NCBI GenBank assembly: GCA_900660155.1
Contig: CABFPE010000030.1
Coordinates: forward strand, 403,458-467,457
Length of the DNA stretch: 64,000 nucleotides
Direction: 5' to 3'
Source: Hofstenia miamia
Taxonomy: Eukaryota > Xenacoelomorpha > Acoela > Hofsteniidae
Numbering within the stretch: position 1 is the first letter of the stretch; every line of letters begins with the position of its first letter. Of this stretch, positions 1 through 10,722 are shown piece after piece. The notes under the pieces are model-generated. The model was not told the DNA's origin. It saw nothing but the letters and a program-made list of their open reading frames with translations, and made no database searches. Position numbers and translations under genes: made by a program.

Positions 1-20
1 ATATATATATATATATATTA
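1..20. repeat. AT microsatellite at window edge
   Basis: Pure alternating AT, cut by the start of the window, so its full length is unknown. Confidence 0.95.
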
Positions 21-1625
21 GGGTGGAATTTATTTATACATTTCCGAAAGTGTTGTCTCTGAACCTTTGAAGTGCTTCCATTTCATGAAAAAATGATTAG
101 TGTAAAATCTTAAACTATTTGAAATAGATTTAGAGGTGGCGCATGCTCATTAAATATTTCCAATATTACGGCAATATACTATTTTTGTTAAAGCAGTTAA
201 TTGTGACGGAACATAAGTAGTTTTAGGCATCTCTATAGCACTTTGCATACAAGTGACAGTAAATTATTAAAATTGAAGACAAATATATCAATACCTACAT
301 TAAGAATGATTGCATCCTCTCGTAATTCAGAAATTTTGAATTCATATATTCATTTTTATCAAATATTTTTGAAAGTGTGCATTAATTCAATTGATGTAAT
401 TTATACTTAATATTGCATTTATATATTTATCACCTCTTTAGCTGAATATATTTGAATTTCCATTCAAAATTACTTCCTTATTACGCCATCAGAACGCATT
501 GAAGAGGCAAGAACTCCCCTGATAGGCAAGCACTATCTCTCTACTCACATCACAAAGGTTTGCAAAGAAAAATTGGAAATAGCACTAAGTTCTGTAATTC
601 CGACAAATAGAAATCCTTTGATCAAAAGCTGGAATTCCAACTAATCCTAGTCAGGACGCCATCAGGAAGATTGAGAATCTATTCTTTTAATTGACTTAAA
701 GAGTAGTAATCAAAGGAAACAGTATCTTAGAAAAGGTTTAATTTCTTCGCGATATTACTCATTTCAACGTGGTGGTCACCAGAACACAAGCGAAATCATT
801 AACCAGAATTTGATTATTTGGAGGTGAATCACTTCATGCCAAGAAACTTGGAACACTTGGACCTACCTCATGCATCAAGCATTATGGATGTTGAAATTAA
901 AATAAAGATCCTAAATTTGACTATTTTGATCTCAGTTCAACCTTGAAATCGCGAAGGTGAATAAATTACGAGATATCGAAAACTGTTTTAGCAAAGGTTG
1001 ATAGTAAAGTCTAATTTTTGGCCCTACATGCTACACAGTTAGCTAGAAACCACTTTAAACTACTTCATTTGCTTTATTCTTATCCTCACCGTCAAATCCA
1101 AGTAGCTATGTAGATTGTGTAAGAAATTAGGCAATTTGTTATATCTTTCTGAGGAACTGATTTTTATGAGTTTGCTGTATTCTGACGTAAATTTGGCTGC
1201 ACAACGGTCAAAATTCTGAAAGTTCCAAGCATATTGAAAGAGGTGAAACACTGAAATGAGCTCAGGTGGATAGGACCAGCAATAATGCAAAGTGTCTGTT
1301 GTTTTCGTAACCAGAAGCACTAAAAGTTGTTTGGGAACTGAGTACATTTGATAGATTTCTTGAAGCCTATCCAGAAAATTGGAATGAAAGTGAAAACATC
1401 AAAACCGCTTTAATAGTTATAGGCTCACTAGTAGCTGTTAACGAATTGTGTGTTTGATACAGCAAATGAATTAATGTATTGCTCAACAACGAAGAATAGC
1501 TCGCAGTATGGTTTAAGGATTGTAGAGGAAAGCGAGAAAAATAAAAAACATCTATTTTATTTTGTGACTACTCTATTGATACATTGATTTCCTATGTCAT
1601 GTATTGAGCCTTATTAGGCCACGCT
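21..1625. other. AT-rich DNA without recognisable gene
   Basis: I see no convincing coding exon, RNA gene or terminal repeat pair here. A 95-codon minus-strand reading frame at 1060-1347 has no domain I recognise and no clear splice context. Between about 480 and 1560 the base composition is less AT-biased than the surroundings, so an old element could be hidden there, but I could not identify one. Confidence 0.4.
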
Positions 1626-1650
1626 AATATATATATATGTATATATATAA
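1626..1650. repeat. AT microsatellite
   Basis: Alternating AT with one G interruption. It lies about 20 bases before the start codon of the piggyBac-type Cys-rich reading frame and may mark the break point of that fragment. Confidence 0.9.
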
Positions 1651-1672
1651 TTTGAATTGAGGAAGCTTATTT

Positions 1673-2122
1673 ATGCAGGAAAATAACTTTAACAATGAAG
1701 AAGTCTATGATCTAAATGAATCTCCAGAGGCTTCACAAATAAGAGCTCTGTTTCACTTCAATTCACCTCTTTCTAAAGAAATCGAGGATTGTGAAAATGA
1801 CGCGCCTGACAGAGTGCTAACTAGGCAACATCCTCGTGGTTCTCCTCCTAAATGTACACGGAATAGATTAGATTGTACAAACGGTCACTTTCCAGGAACT
1901 AGAAATCGCCATAGGGAATGTCGCGTGTGCTCCAATAGGCAATCTGGCAAGGAATTTCCTAATGAAACAAGAAGCATTTGCATTACTTGTCCGGATGAGC
2001 CTTCACTATGCATCGACAAGTGCTTCAAGCAATATCATACATTGGACAAGTATAAACAAAAACAGAAGAAAAACAAGCACAAGAAAAATTTGAATCACGA
2101 AAATCACATTTTATGCTACTAG
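1673..2122 (+). pseudogene. piggyBac-type transposase C-terminal Cys-rich domain (orphan)
   Basis: The 149-codon frame resembles the C-terminal end of piggyBac transposases, the zinc-binding Cys-rich domain that helps bind transposon ends. Visible signs, in order: an acidic stretch (residues about 5-45), HFP near residue 77, a CRVCS pair near residue 87, then ICITC, LCIDKCF and YHTL between about residues 106 and 128, ending in a Lys-rich tail. Spacing follows the family pattern CxxC...CxxC...LCxxxCFxxYH. The catalytic DDD core is not found upstream, so this is a fragment or a detached exon. It is not a close relative of the piggyBac at 10339-13097, whose Cys-rich tail differs. A possible splice donor lies near 2048 and a good acceptor (ctaatttcag) near 2202, which would join this domain to the Mutator-like transposase that follows. 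That fusion is inference only. Confidence 0.7.
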
Positions 2123-2202
2123 GCTACATGAATTGTCCAAAACGCTTTACAGAAAGCCAAACAATAAAAGCTAAGTGATAACTTACCAACTTCTAATTTC
2201 AG

Positions 2203-3932
2203 TCTCTTTTCCGAAATTTCTTTGCAAAGTGTTCCAAGTGCAAGTCACAATTGTGGCATTGATAGTAATGTTGCATTGACGCAGTTACATGTTCATGGAC
2301 ATGCTACTGAATGGTTAGCGGAATGCTCTGGTTGTGGTTGGAAACATGAATTCTCTGGGTCGCCTAAGCAAAATAAGATGTATGAGGTTAATATAAGGAT
2401 GACTTTATCATACCTTTTGTGTGGAATCACACAGGACACTACCTCAAGAGTTGCAGAAGCTTCCGAAATGACACGTGGGTTTCTGTGGAACAATTTTTTT
2501 TACAAAACGCAAAATGATGTCAAAATTTAATGTTTCACATAACTAATTTTATAGGACCATTATCCAAGAGAGCTTGGAATAATACCATTCAACGCATTCA
2601 GAAGAAATGCATTACAGACCTTGTTGTACATCATTGTCATGCAGTGGAATCACTTGAATCTTTCAAATGGCACATGTGCCAATGTTGCCGTGACGGTTGA
2701 TGGTTCTTGGTATAGACAAGGACACACTTCAAAGTACTGCGTTGCTTATGTGATGAGTGCAGAAACAGTAGAAGTTTTGGACTAGGAAGTGATTTCACTA
2801 TATTGTAATATTTGCTCACGTGGTATACTAAGCCAACAGATATGCGATAGAAACTCTGTTGCTACTTCAAGTGGTGGAATGGAGCCAGAAGCAACACTTA
2901 TTATTTTTCAGCGGTCAATAGGTGATCATTGAAGTTCTTGAGAGTGCTATAATATGCATTCTGAATTGAAAGTAAAATTTTAATAAATTCGATTCTCTAT
3001 AAACTTCAATTATCACCTTTAGCAAAGTACAACTTACGTTACACTTCGATTATTTCAGAGGGTGATAGCAGTGTGTTCAGGACATTATTTGATGCTAAAG
3101 TGTGCGATGTACCAATTGCTAAATATGACTGCGTTAATCATTTCGCAAAGATACTTGGTAAGAACTTGGACAAGATCAGAAAGCAACATAAAATTGGCGT
3201 ACGTGGAAAATTAACGGAATTTAAATGTTATCAACTTCAAAGTTACTTCAGGAATGCTGTTATTGGTAAATTTCATGTTATAATATATACTTTAATTCTC
3301 AAATGCTAAGCTTTTTTTAGATTTTATGTTTTTATCAAATAAATATATTTGATTGTATAACATGAAATGAATCAATATGTGCTGTGAAAAATATTGATTA
3401 CAAAGCGCAATCACAGGCTGAGTTGGATGAACTCAAGAAGTTATTAGTGAGAGATTTTTGTTTGTCACTTTTATTTCATGAAATCAAGTTTCAAGATCCC
3501 GATATTCAGCATCAATATTGCCCTAGGGACGGTTGGTGCACATATAGGAATGATTTGATGATTTATAAGGACAATAGCTTTATTGCTGAGGAGTGGCATA
3601 CCTTTATCCGTCCTCTTTATGACAGACTTTTGTCGAATGATTTTATATTACGGTTGATTCCAAGCTTCACTCAAAATCAAAATGAGTCTCTCCATTCTCG
3701 ATTGTGGAATAAATGCGATAAATCTTCATTTGTTGGCGCAGCCACTATTAAGTGTCATTGTGCCCGAGCCTGTTTGGACATTCTGTGCGAGAACACTACA
3801 TGTAATTATTGGAAGAGAAGCTAGAGCTTTCCCACAGAGGCCAACTCAACGCGCGAAATGAGTCCAGAGACATGAAAACCCCCAAGAGCAAAACGTCTGA
3901 GAGCAGATTATTATTCAGGAGATCATTTGTAA
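2203..3932 (+). pseudogene. Mutator-like (MULE-type) transposase, decayed, intron-containing
   Basis: Conceptual pieces match the metazoan Mutator-like transposase domain. 2222-2518 gives a Cys-pair region and YEVNIRMTLSYLLCG. 2555-2971 gives VTVDGSWYRQGHTSKY (first catalytic Asp in DGSW), then a stop in the usual LDYEV position, SSGGMEPEA and FQRS, then two further stops. 3059-3265 gives GDSS (second Asp region) and YDCVNHFAKILGKNL. About 3345-3932 gives CPRDGWC, FTQNQNESLHSRLWNKC (likely catalytic Glu in NESLHS) and, after a frame change near 3825-3890, a basic end RAKRLRADYYSGDHL and a natural stop at 3930-3932. GT-AG pairs fit introns at 2519-2554 (36 bp) and 2972-3058 (87 bp); the third boundary after 3265 has a donor but no clean acceptor. 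At least three in-frame stops and one frameshift mark it as dead unless splicing removes them. No terminal repeats or 9-bp duplication were found. Confidence 0.75.
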
Positions 3933-4138
3933 ATAGTTGTATATTTATTTTGCATAATAACTTAGTTTTTAGTTACAACCAACATTTGTCCGGTTTACAC
4001 TTGTAGAGTTTAAATAGGCATAATTTCTACCATTTAATTATACATACATGTTTTGATATTACTATAATGGGCAATTAACATTTTTTAGAAATCATGATTA
4101 ATTTCCTTATGAGAGATCTTAATTAATTGTCGAATATA

Positions 4139-4701
4139 CCGTATTTTACGGCATATAAGACCATACTGCATATAAGACCACCCCCCCCCTACTTTGGAAC
4201 AAACAAAGATGGAATTTTCTATGCACGCCGTATAAGACCACCCCTAACTATTGGCAACCAAGAAAAACAAAAGATAGAAAAAAAAAGTTTATTGCTTTTG
4301 TCAATTACAAATTGTATAAAAGCAAGAGTAATTTTCAAACAATTTTAGCTTTTAGCCTAAATAGTCCGGATCACTATCGAATTCTTGGTTCTCCTCTTCG
4401 TGGTTCAGAATAAAATCCACATCAGCATCTCTCAATGTAATACCAACAAATTCCCTTCAAGTGACTATTAATTGAGAACAATTTAATCATACATGACTAC
4501 ATTTTGTAGTACGTTTATCCAATAAGGGTTAAATTAAATTTATTCAGCCAATGAAAATCGACTTTAAATAAATTCATTGCCGCATGAAAAATAATAATTT
4601 AGTCTTCGATTATTTTAATGTACATCGTATAAGACCACCCCCTGACTTTGACTGTAAAAATTTTGCAAAAAAAATGGGGTCTTATATGCCGTAAAATACG
4701 G
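4139..4701. mobile_element. MITE with TA target duplication
   Basis: The ends are inverted copies of about 24 bp beginning CCGTATTTTACGGCATATAA and continuing GACC. The dinucleotide TA flanks both ends (4137-4138 and 4702-4703). The interior carries several more copies of the subterminal word TATAAGACCACCCC (near 4160-4185, 4230-4245 and 4629-4641) and no transposase. Total length is 563 bp. The TA duplication suggests a Tc1/mariner- or pogo-mobilised non-autonomous element. Terminal repeats of similar wording (CCGTATTTT..GG..TATAAG) are common in animal genomes, but I cannot name the family from sequence alone. Confidence 0.85.
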
Positions 4702-4703
4702 TA

Positions 4704-6870
4704 CTCTAGTTTTTTAGTTTATATTACATTAATAATATTATTACAACACGATTTCGTGATAATAATGTTGCTAAGTGAATTGTAAGTGTGAAAATTTTAG
4801 GATAACAATTTATTCTATGTTATATTTAAAGGAACGCCAACAATTGACGGCTTTGATGATAAATATTTTGATAATAAAGAATAATTTTTATTCGCAGGAT
4901 TTTGTTATCATCTATAACAATTGTATGAAATTGTGTGCAGTAAATCTATATAATTCATTTAAAAATTATTTTTAAAATATTTTCATGAGTTTCTTAAAAA
5001 TTTTTTTTCAAAAAATTCAAACTGAGCGGGCAACTTTGAGGTGACATTATTGGTGTTAGAGCGAAATTTTTTTTAATGTGATTTTAATATTATTAACTAC
5101 AAAATGAATAGAGGACTTTTAGTAATTATAATTTGTTCAAAAAATATGAAGTAATTTGCAAAAGAAACCAATATTTTTTGCATTAGTTTTAAGGTTTTTA
5201 TCAAAATAATAACGACACTAAAATGTTTATAGTAAATTCCACTATTCAAATCATGCTTGCAGAGCTGTTTTATTATATAATGCATAAAAACTCTGAAAAT
5301 ATTGAATACTTTGCAAGAATCTTTGATGCTGCCCCGGCCCATTCGAAATAAAATTGAATTTGAATATTTTAACATACATTATAAAAAAGTCAATTTTTTA
5401 ACCTAATTGTGAAAATTCGCGTTTTTGCCAATACCTTGGTAGAATTTCATTTTATTATCATTAAAATTCACTTTGCAGCAATCAAAATGTCATTCCTAGA
5501 TCAAGGAACTTTTATTCAAAATTTACATTGAGATTCAATGCGCCATATTTCAAATGATTAAAATATAGTGATTATTAAAAGGTAAGAATAAATTGTTATC
5601 AAGTTTAGGGCACCACACTTCACCAAAATATTTTTGATAGGATTAAGTTTTAATTTTAAACTTTGATTTTTAATTGAAATTTTGTGTTAATTTTTTTGTA
5701 ATACCTCATTTCAAAATGTTTCCCTCAATATTCATGGGATTTAAAATATGGAAGAAAATGTCGACTTAATGTAAAATCTCTATATACACAGACTCTACTG
5801 TCATCAATAATTTGCACCTTGATTCACACGGTTTAGTATGATTTCCCTTCGTTCCAAGGCATCTTATATTTTAGCTCCAGAATTTGGTTAAGGGTTAGAT
5901 TACTAAAGCGCAAATTTAAGATCGCGTCATTTCTCAACAACGCTTACATCCTTTTTATCAAGACAATGGTGTTAATTCAATTAAGATTTCATGTCCCATC
6001 GGAAGTGTTTGATATATCCGTCATGTGTCAGCATAATCTAACTACGCTGAAAAGGAAGGGAACATTTTCTGAACAAAGCATCACTGAAGCAGAAATGTAC
6101 GTCACACTCTAGAGCAGGAATTTCATTGTCAATAGATGGACGTCAACGTTTCTGCTATGAAGTGGGTAACATCGAACTCTAACCGACTCTCTAATGTATA
6201 TTCAATATTTTAATGGGAATTTATTGTTTGAAAGGCATGCTCTTTCTTGTATGTCTTTAAGTGATGATGATACGTATAAGTTAGAGATGATTTTGCATCC
6301 CATAGAATTACTATCAGCAGTTTTTATATATGCTACCGTTTCTATGAATACACAAATTTAGAGGAATATTTTCTGCATAAATCACCATGGAAATAAAGAA
6401 TGTTTGCCTGTTGGATTGATTAAGATATATTTAAAAACGCATTGAATAACACCTGCTACTAATTATATTTGCAGTATAAAGGAATTAATTTGAGTTGATT
6501 GTTTACTTAATATATAGCTAGGTGTAGTCAATTTCTTGCAGGATTAACAAAAATACAAAAGTGAAATTCAATGGAAGTACTTAAATGCAATATAACTGAG
6601 GTTTAAAACTTTTTTACACGTTGTATGTTAAATTTCTGTTCGATTGTGTAGTAAGTCCACGGTTTTTTGCAAATTTGAAATCTGTTCAGAACAGACTTTA
6701 CACAAGAATTCGAAAAAATTTCTTTATTTACTTCAATATACCATTTCTTTAGTCGAGATAGATACAATTTCTTCTTTTTTAATAATTTTGATATTAATTA
6801 AGTGGCGTATGTAGTGTTGGCAAAAGCCACAAGATGGACAGGGTCTGAATTGGTGAGAGTCAGCAGTAAC
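4704..6870. other. AT-rich DNA without recognisable gene
   Basis: Low-complexity AT-rich sequence with scattered short reading frames, none with a recognisable domain. The 92-codon minus frame at 5097-5375 is rich in Ile, Phe and Lys as expected from chance in such composition. I see no RNA gene or terminal repeats. Confidence 0.4.
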
Positions 6871-6873
6871 TAA

Positions 6874-7079
6874 AGGGGGTGGCACACAATGGGCTTTGTC
6901 CCGAGTCAGATGAACTATGTTAAGTACTCTTTGGCATGCCACATGATTAACTCATGCTCCGGCACATGGTCCGAGAGTAATTATCTTGCAATTATCTCGC
7001 GCGGGAACAGATGCTACACGGAGTGCATTTAACTTAAGTGTTTTAACCTAGCGCAAAAGTCCATCGTGTGGCACCCCCT
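6874..7079. mobile_element. MITE, PIF/Harbinger-like (TAA duplication)
   Basis: The left end AGGGGGTGGCACACAATGG and the inverted right end AGGGGGTGCCACACGATGG continue as near-matching arms for about 24 bp. The trinucleotide TAA flanks both sides (6871-6873 and 7080-7082). The element is 206 bp, less AT-rich than its surroundings, and has no coding capacity. The 3-bp TAA duplication is the hallmark of PIF/Harbinger transposition, which is the basis of the family call. Confidence 0.8.
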
Positions 7080-7082
7080 TAA

Positions 7083-8047
7083 TGGTTTTAGAAGACTAAA
7101 TTGTTAAAGTAAAAATGTTCGTTAATATAAAAATCTCGTTCTGTTTTTAAAATGATTGGTATTTAAAATAAATAGTTAGTGTTGAGGGATACATAATTAC
7201 TTACAGGTAATAAACGAGTTTTTCCTTACGGAGGTAAAACGGACCTGGAAAATGATATATAAGCAGGACTGCTTTGAAAAATGCTATCAAATGTAAAGCA
7301 CAGGGTGGCATATTTATCACATTGTAATGAAGATATAGTGCTTCATAGTGGACTAATGAACCGCGAAGTTTATGTGGTTTCAATCGTATACTACAACAAT
7401 TTTATACACTTTGCGCACATAGTGAGTGAAGGTATTTGAATTAATAACAATTGTTTTTAGAGTACTGTTTCGAACGAAAATCCTTTAGAGCGTTTAGTTG
7501 CTTGCAATAAGTTAAGTCTGGCGGGAAAAACCACAGTCGCTTTACCAGCAACTGTATACTGAATGAAGAATTCCTTAATAGTAAGAGGATTTGTTATAGA
7601 AATTAAGTTTTTCTAATATTATTTCTGTAGCTATTAATTTTTAAGATTTATATATGAAAAAGTTAGAAAATCTATAAATTAGCTAAGTTTAATCTATTTC
7701 TATTGATATTTGTAAAAAAGTCCTAAGCACTGGATGGCCAATAATTCGAGTGCTAAAGCATACCAAACTTTCGCCAGAAGAGTGTGCACTTCTATTGATT
7801 TTTCTGGTTTCTTCCTAGCATTAGAGAATTTTTTAATCTATCTAGTTCTGTGATTTGAATATAACGCAGTTCAGCCATAATTTCCATTGATACAGCCTGT
7901 GGCGTAACTGTACATTTGGAAGCTCGGTCCGAAATGTCAATAGGCCCCCACATCCTCCAATTGTATGTATTATTGCATTTTCATTAACCGCTTTGGTACA
8001 TAGTGAATATTCTTTTAACTACTAACTGTTAAGCCTCCAAGATTTTC
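7083..8047. other. AT-rich DNA without recognisable gene
   Basis: No supported exon. A short stretch near 7900-7960 (tgtggcgtaactgtacattt, then CCCCCA) has the wording seen at the ends of hAT-type MITEs, but I found no matching inverted partner. Confidence 0.35.
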
Positions 8048-8051
8048 TTAA

Positions 8052-8210
8052 CCTTAAACTGCCGAAAAACACAATATTTAACTACTACACAATATAAGTG
8101 ATTTTTTTTAATTATGTGTTACATGAGAATTGATGAAAATTTTTTGAGTGCAAAAATATTGAATAGCACAAACGCTACAAGTTTGTCCTATATATAAACC
8201 TTCGGCATAT
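8052..8210. mobile_element. piggyBac left terminal region, second copy, cut by a gap
   Basis: After the tetranucleotide TTAA (8048-8051) the sequence starts with CCTTAAACTGCCGAA and follows the left end of the piggyBac at 10339-10497 almost base for base, with a few substitutions. It stops at the single N at 8211, where unrelated sequence begins. It is either a second insertion of the same family or an assembly fragment; the rest of this copy is not in the window. Confidence 0.8.
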
Positions 8211-8211
8211 N
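8211..8211. other. single-N contig seam
   Basis: One undetermined base where a piggyBac end changes abruptly into unrelated sequence. In this window single Ns mark unreliable contig joins (compare 11445 and 48635). Confidence 0.7.
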
Positions 8212-8212
8212 A

Positions 8213-8411
8213 ACCCAGGGTTGTAAGAAGATGCTGCCATATGTGCTATGCGCATGTGGGGGTGGTGGATATTCTGTGAGGCTGTCCATTTAGTTTGTGG
8301 TAAGATAGATGGTGATGCATTGAATACATTTTTAGCATATGTTGCTGCAGCTGCCCAGAGTTCATTAGTGCGTCTCATGGGGCAGCCATACATGAATTTT
8401 TTGCGACTCAT
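8213..8411 (-). mobile_element. Copia-type LTR retrotransposon fossil fragment
   Basis: The minus-strand frame resembles the end of a Copia (Ty1) integrase region: a W-A-A-A-A-T-Y-A stretch followed by N-A-S-P-S, then a Trp and an H-M-R block in the expected order. Only about 60 codons are visible, with no long terminal repeats and no reverse transcriptase. It is a broken, old fragment bounded by the gap at 8211. The match is short and the call is tentative. Confidence 0.4.
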
Positions 8412-9671
8412 CTCTGTCTCTGGTCTTTGAAATGGGCCTAGACTAGTGTTTGCTGAGCCTTGATGTGATGAAGCTTTGCTGTGTTACAGGTAGTTATGAT
8501 CCAACATGCATTTTAATTGGAGACACATATTCACTAGATGCTTTGCATTCAGTGAATACGCCTGCGTACTCCAATATAATTTCAGATCTTTATAGCAGCC
8601 AGCAGATGCTCTCTTAGTTACCACCATTAGTAGCCTTGATTGGCCAAAGCGGGAGAGGCGCAATCCTCTCTACTGAAGTTTGTCCCTCGGCTTCACACTG
8701 CTGATCAGACTCAGCACAGATCAGCACTCTGCGTAGCTGAGGTTTCCAGAGGATTTACATGATTAAACTGGCCTTGGCAGTATCATTCTAGGGGCATACG
8801 CCCGGACCTTGAAGTCATTGGTAAATGATATAGAGATGGCTTTATGTATAGTATTTACAACGTCTGATATTGAAAGATCTCGAAAACTTAAATATTTTTG
8901 GTTAAGGAAGTGTAAAAAATAGAGCTCAATGTTTCTCTGAAGCACACATACATAAACTACTGATTAAAACAGACATGAATGATTTCATGAAATTGTTGAA
9001 CTTAAAGTTGTAACATGTTGAGCAATGCTGATTATACCAAAAAAGTCATATTAATTTTCAAAGAAATAACTTTAAATTATATTCACTATCTACTTTATAT
9101 ATTTTCAGATTATAGCAGTTTTAATATAGACTTTACAATTATATTTACTAATTTTTGTGTTTGTGGTGTATATTTTGTAAAAAATATTGGATTGTTGGCC
9201 TATTTTGCTTTTCGTCATTAAAATCTATTGTTGTGCTTCCCTGATAGGAAACTGATCAGAGTGGAATTTCTAAAGAATATAGCAACGTAATAATTATGGT
9301 AGTTAAATATAAATTCTAAGAATCCCAACATTAAATGTCACCAGTCATAGAAATCTCACGAAATGTATTTCTCTTTGTAAAAACTTAAATCATGTGTTTC
9401 TATCGAATTCATTTTGCTATTCCTCCCAATTTTTTGTTGTAAATACATTCATCCTTTTGTCAGTTTTCCTGAGTCCGAGTGCTGCAACAAGAAGCTGAAG
9501 AAACTATTGCATTTCTTGATAATTTTATTAATTATTCAATTGTGGCAATTGATTATAAATAATTGAGAAAATTAATTTATGCTAAAAAAGCAGATTTGAT
9601 TACAGAGAACGTGTATGTATTACTTCAGCAATATTTTGTTAGTTTAAAATTATTAAAAAAAAATTTCTTAC
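8412..9671. other. no recognised gene; candidate 3' flank or intron of the Ig gene
   Basis: 8412-8760 is noticeably less AT-rich (palindromic words such as CAGCACAGATCAGCACTC near 8712) and may belong to the retrotransposon scrap or another repeat; I could not identify it. 8760-9671 is AT-rich and would hold the downstream part of the minus-strand Ig gene, but I found no further Ig or transmembrane exon. Confidence 0.35.
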
Positions 9672-9929
9672 AATATACTGTTAAATTAGCTTCTTTGGTT
9701 TTTCTTTCCCCTTCATTGTCAGCAACACAGTAAAGTTTGTTATAATTATCATCAGAAGTGGGTACCAACGTAGTCTTTAAGGTATCTGCATTCACCTGGT
9801 GAACAATATTTTTACCCAAAAACAATTGCAGACTGTTAACTGGAGGGTTCGACACCTTTGCACTACAACTAACTTCTATACTCTCGTTTTCAATAGATTC
9901 AAATGAACTGTTAAATTCCAAGTACATAT
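9672..9929 (-). CDS. Ig-domain exon B (partial host gene)
   Basis: This exon encodes one immunoglobulin-like domain, the fold used in cell adhesion and recognition proteins. Visible: IEVSCSAKV (first Cys), a PPVNSLQLFLGKN strand, and LYCVADNEGE (the usual Y-x-C near the F strand), then TKEANLTVY (G strand). The minus-strand acceptor is ...ttttcag ending at 9930, the donor is gtaagaaa starting at 9671, and both introns are phase 1, as is typical for exons that each carry one Ig domain. The canonical Trp after the first Cys is replaced by Leu in this domain. It follows exon A across an intron of only 42 bp. N-x-S/T sites (NSS, NES, NLT) suggest an extracellular, glycosylated protein. Flanking exons, signal peptide and membrane segment were not found. 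Confidence 0.8.
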
Positions 9930-9971
9930 CTGAAAACAATGTTTACAAAAAAATTATCTGAAAACACTTAC

Positions 9972-10259
9972 ATTGAACAATTATCATTGTTGAGATTGAT
10001 TTTTTTAATTTAGTTTTTTCATTATATGCAGTGCAATTGACTGTTTTGTCCTTGTCAGTTGATTTCAAATCACGGAACTGCCATTTGATTGAATGATCAG
10101 AGATTACATGGTAGTCCGCAGTTGAATAGATAAATGATGCAAGTGGATATGATTGAAAAGAACATGTCACCACTGCTGATTCGCCTTCCTTGACTGTTAA
10201 TTGTGAAGTAATGCTACCACTATCAGGGCCATCTAAATTGTTCACATCAGGAATAAGCT
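9972..10259 (-). CDS. Ig-domain exon A (partial host gene)
   Basis: This exon encodes an Ig-like domain upstream of exon B in the same minus-strand gene. Visible: SQLTVKEGESAVVTCSF (A' and B strands with the first Cys), a spacer with IKWQF (Trp), a D-K-D-K turn, and KTVNCTAYNEKTK (second Cys), then STMIIVQ. The acceptor ends at 10260 and the donor gtaagtg starts at 9971; both junctions are phase 1, so reading continues in frame into exon B (junction codon reads Tyr). The piggyBac element at 10339-13097 begins about 80 bp upstream, in what must be intron. Related to receptor-type or adhesion Ig proteins in general; I cannot assign an orthologue. Confidence 0.82.
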
Positions 10260-10722
10260 CTATAATGTAAAATTGCAAATAAGATATATTTAAAATCAGA
10301 AATTTTTGGCTATTTTTGTAGTTTTAACTCATAATTAACCTTAAACTGCCGAAAAACACAATATTTAACTACTACTCAATATAAGTGGTTTTTTTAATTA
10401 TATGTTACATGAGAATTGATGAAAATTTTTTGAGTGCAAAAATATTGAATAGCACAAACGCTACAAGTTTGTCCTATATATAGACCTTCGGCATATTTGA
10501 AGATTTGTCTATATTTAGTACAAACTAATTTCCATAAATACTTACAATACATTGGTTAGCTTTGCTAGTATTTGCTAAATTCAATTTTACAAGTTCAAAA
10601 AATAAATTCATCATATGAAATATAATAACTAAAAAAATATATTGTGGTTTGTCCTATATATAGTACAAACTAAATCCGCATTAATAAAGCAACAAACATT
10701 CAAAATTTTTACTTTGATACAC

